A DNA stretch of 64,000 nt from Tissierella creatinophila DSM 6911 (GTDB lineage: Bacteria > Bacillota > Clostridia > Tissierellales > Tissierellaceae). Location of the stretch: contig NZ_LTDM01000043.1 of the NCBI RefSeq assembly GCF_001940565.1, positions 1 through 64,000 of the forward strand, read 5' to 3'. This document shows positions 63,936-64,000 of the stretch, piece after piece; position 1 is the stretch's first letter; each line of letters begins with the position of its first letter. The translations under genes were made by a program, and so were the position numbers. Under the pieces are notes generated by a model. It was not told the origin of the DNA. It was given only the letters and a program-made list of their open reading frames with translations, and ran no database searches.

Positions 63936-64000
63936 TTAGACTATAAACATACCTACTATAGTTGTAACTATAAGTCCCGTCATAACTGGGATAAAGTTTC
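63936..64000 (-). CDS. C-terminus of a membrane protein (partial)
   Basis: Read leftwards from the window edge, the frame gives NFIPVMTGLIVTTIVGMFIV and ends in TAA. The composition is that of a terminal membrane segment. Too short to name. Confidence 0.5.
   Translation of the reverse strand, partial: NFIPVMTGLIVTTIVGMFIV

Noticed and set aside
1-64000. CRISPR array
   Set aside because: No set of evenly spaced repeats was seen anywhere in the window.

Overview
The window is AT-rich chromosomal DNA from an anaerobic, spore-forming, low-GC Gram-positive bacterium (class Clostridia, possibly near Tissierellales; the exact family is inference). The pointers are spore genes (cotJABC and an alpha/beta SASP), butyrate kinase with phosphotransbutyrylase, a FabK-type fatty acid operon, rubrerythrin, rubredoxin and ferritin, an Agr peptide-signalling locus, a TTG/GTG start at a fair number of genes, and strong GGAGG-type ribosome sites.

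Layout. 1-4.7 kb is an accessory patch read leftwards. It holds an AgrC-like kinase and LytTR regulator, a pair of direct repeats that look like a LytTR operator, a short hydrophobic reading frame ending in an IS3-family element, and then a radical SAM peptide maturase whose frame continues through two stop codons to the window edge. I read it as a quorum-controlled peptide (RiPP or bacteriocin-like) locus that has been broken. 4.9-24.6 kb holds housekeeping and transport genes: cyclophilin, MgtC-like protein, MATE pump, hemolysin III, map, a TPR protein, a CadA-like P-type ATPase with a clear promoter and palindromic operator, nitroreductase, PAP2, a UvrD-like helicase, a HAD phosphatase, an OppA-like lipoprotein, DegV, cardiolipin synthase and typA. 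24.7-35.5 kb is protein quality control and RNA or cell-wall work: rubredoxin, engB, lon, clpX, clpP, tig, tRNA-Leu(UAG), DegV, glmM and cca. Three small membrane proteins follow.

36.6-43.6 kb is fatty acid synthesis: fabH-fabK-fabD-fabG-acpP-fabF leftwards, and divergently fabZ plus a second FabK-like oxidoreductase. 43.6-45.8 kb is an agrC-agrD-agrB locus with a readable autoinducing-peptide precursor but no adjacent agrA. 46-54.5 kb holds ptb-buk behind a perfect catabolite-responsive element, cdaA-cdaR (cyclic di-AMP), a CapA-like protein with a probable nonsense mutation, PrsW, and ptsH-ptsI. 54.6-59.3 kb has rubrerythrin, a chromate transporter pair, cotJABC, a SASP, ferritin and an L,D-transpeptidase. 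59.3-61.4 kb is an IS607-type element with intact TnpB and an internally deleted TnpA. The right end has a Crp/Fnr regulator, a YeiH-type exporter with a divergent but half-length LysR regulator, and the end of a membrane protein.

How parts may connect (inference): HPr and enzyme I at 52-54 kb make the HPr that, as HPr-Ser-P, would license CcpA at the ptb-buk cre site. The only LytTR regulator in the window (4.0-4.7 kb) could serve its neighbouring kinase and possibly the agrCDB locus 40 kb away. Decay or insertion is concentrated at the two ends and at 50-51 kb, while the core is intact.
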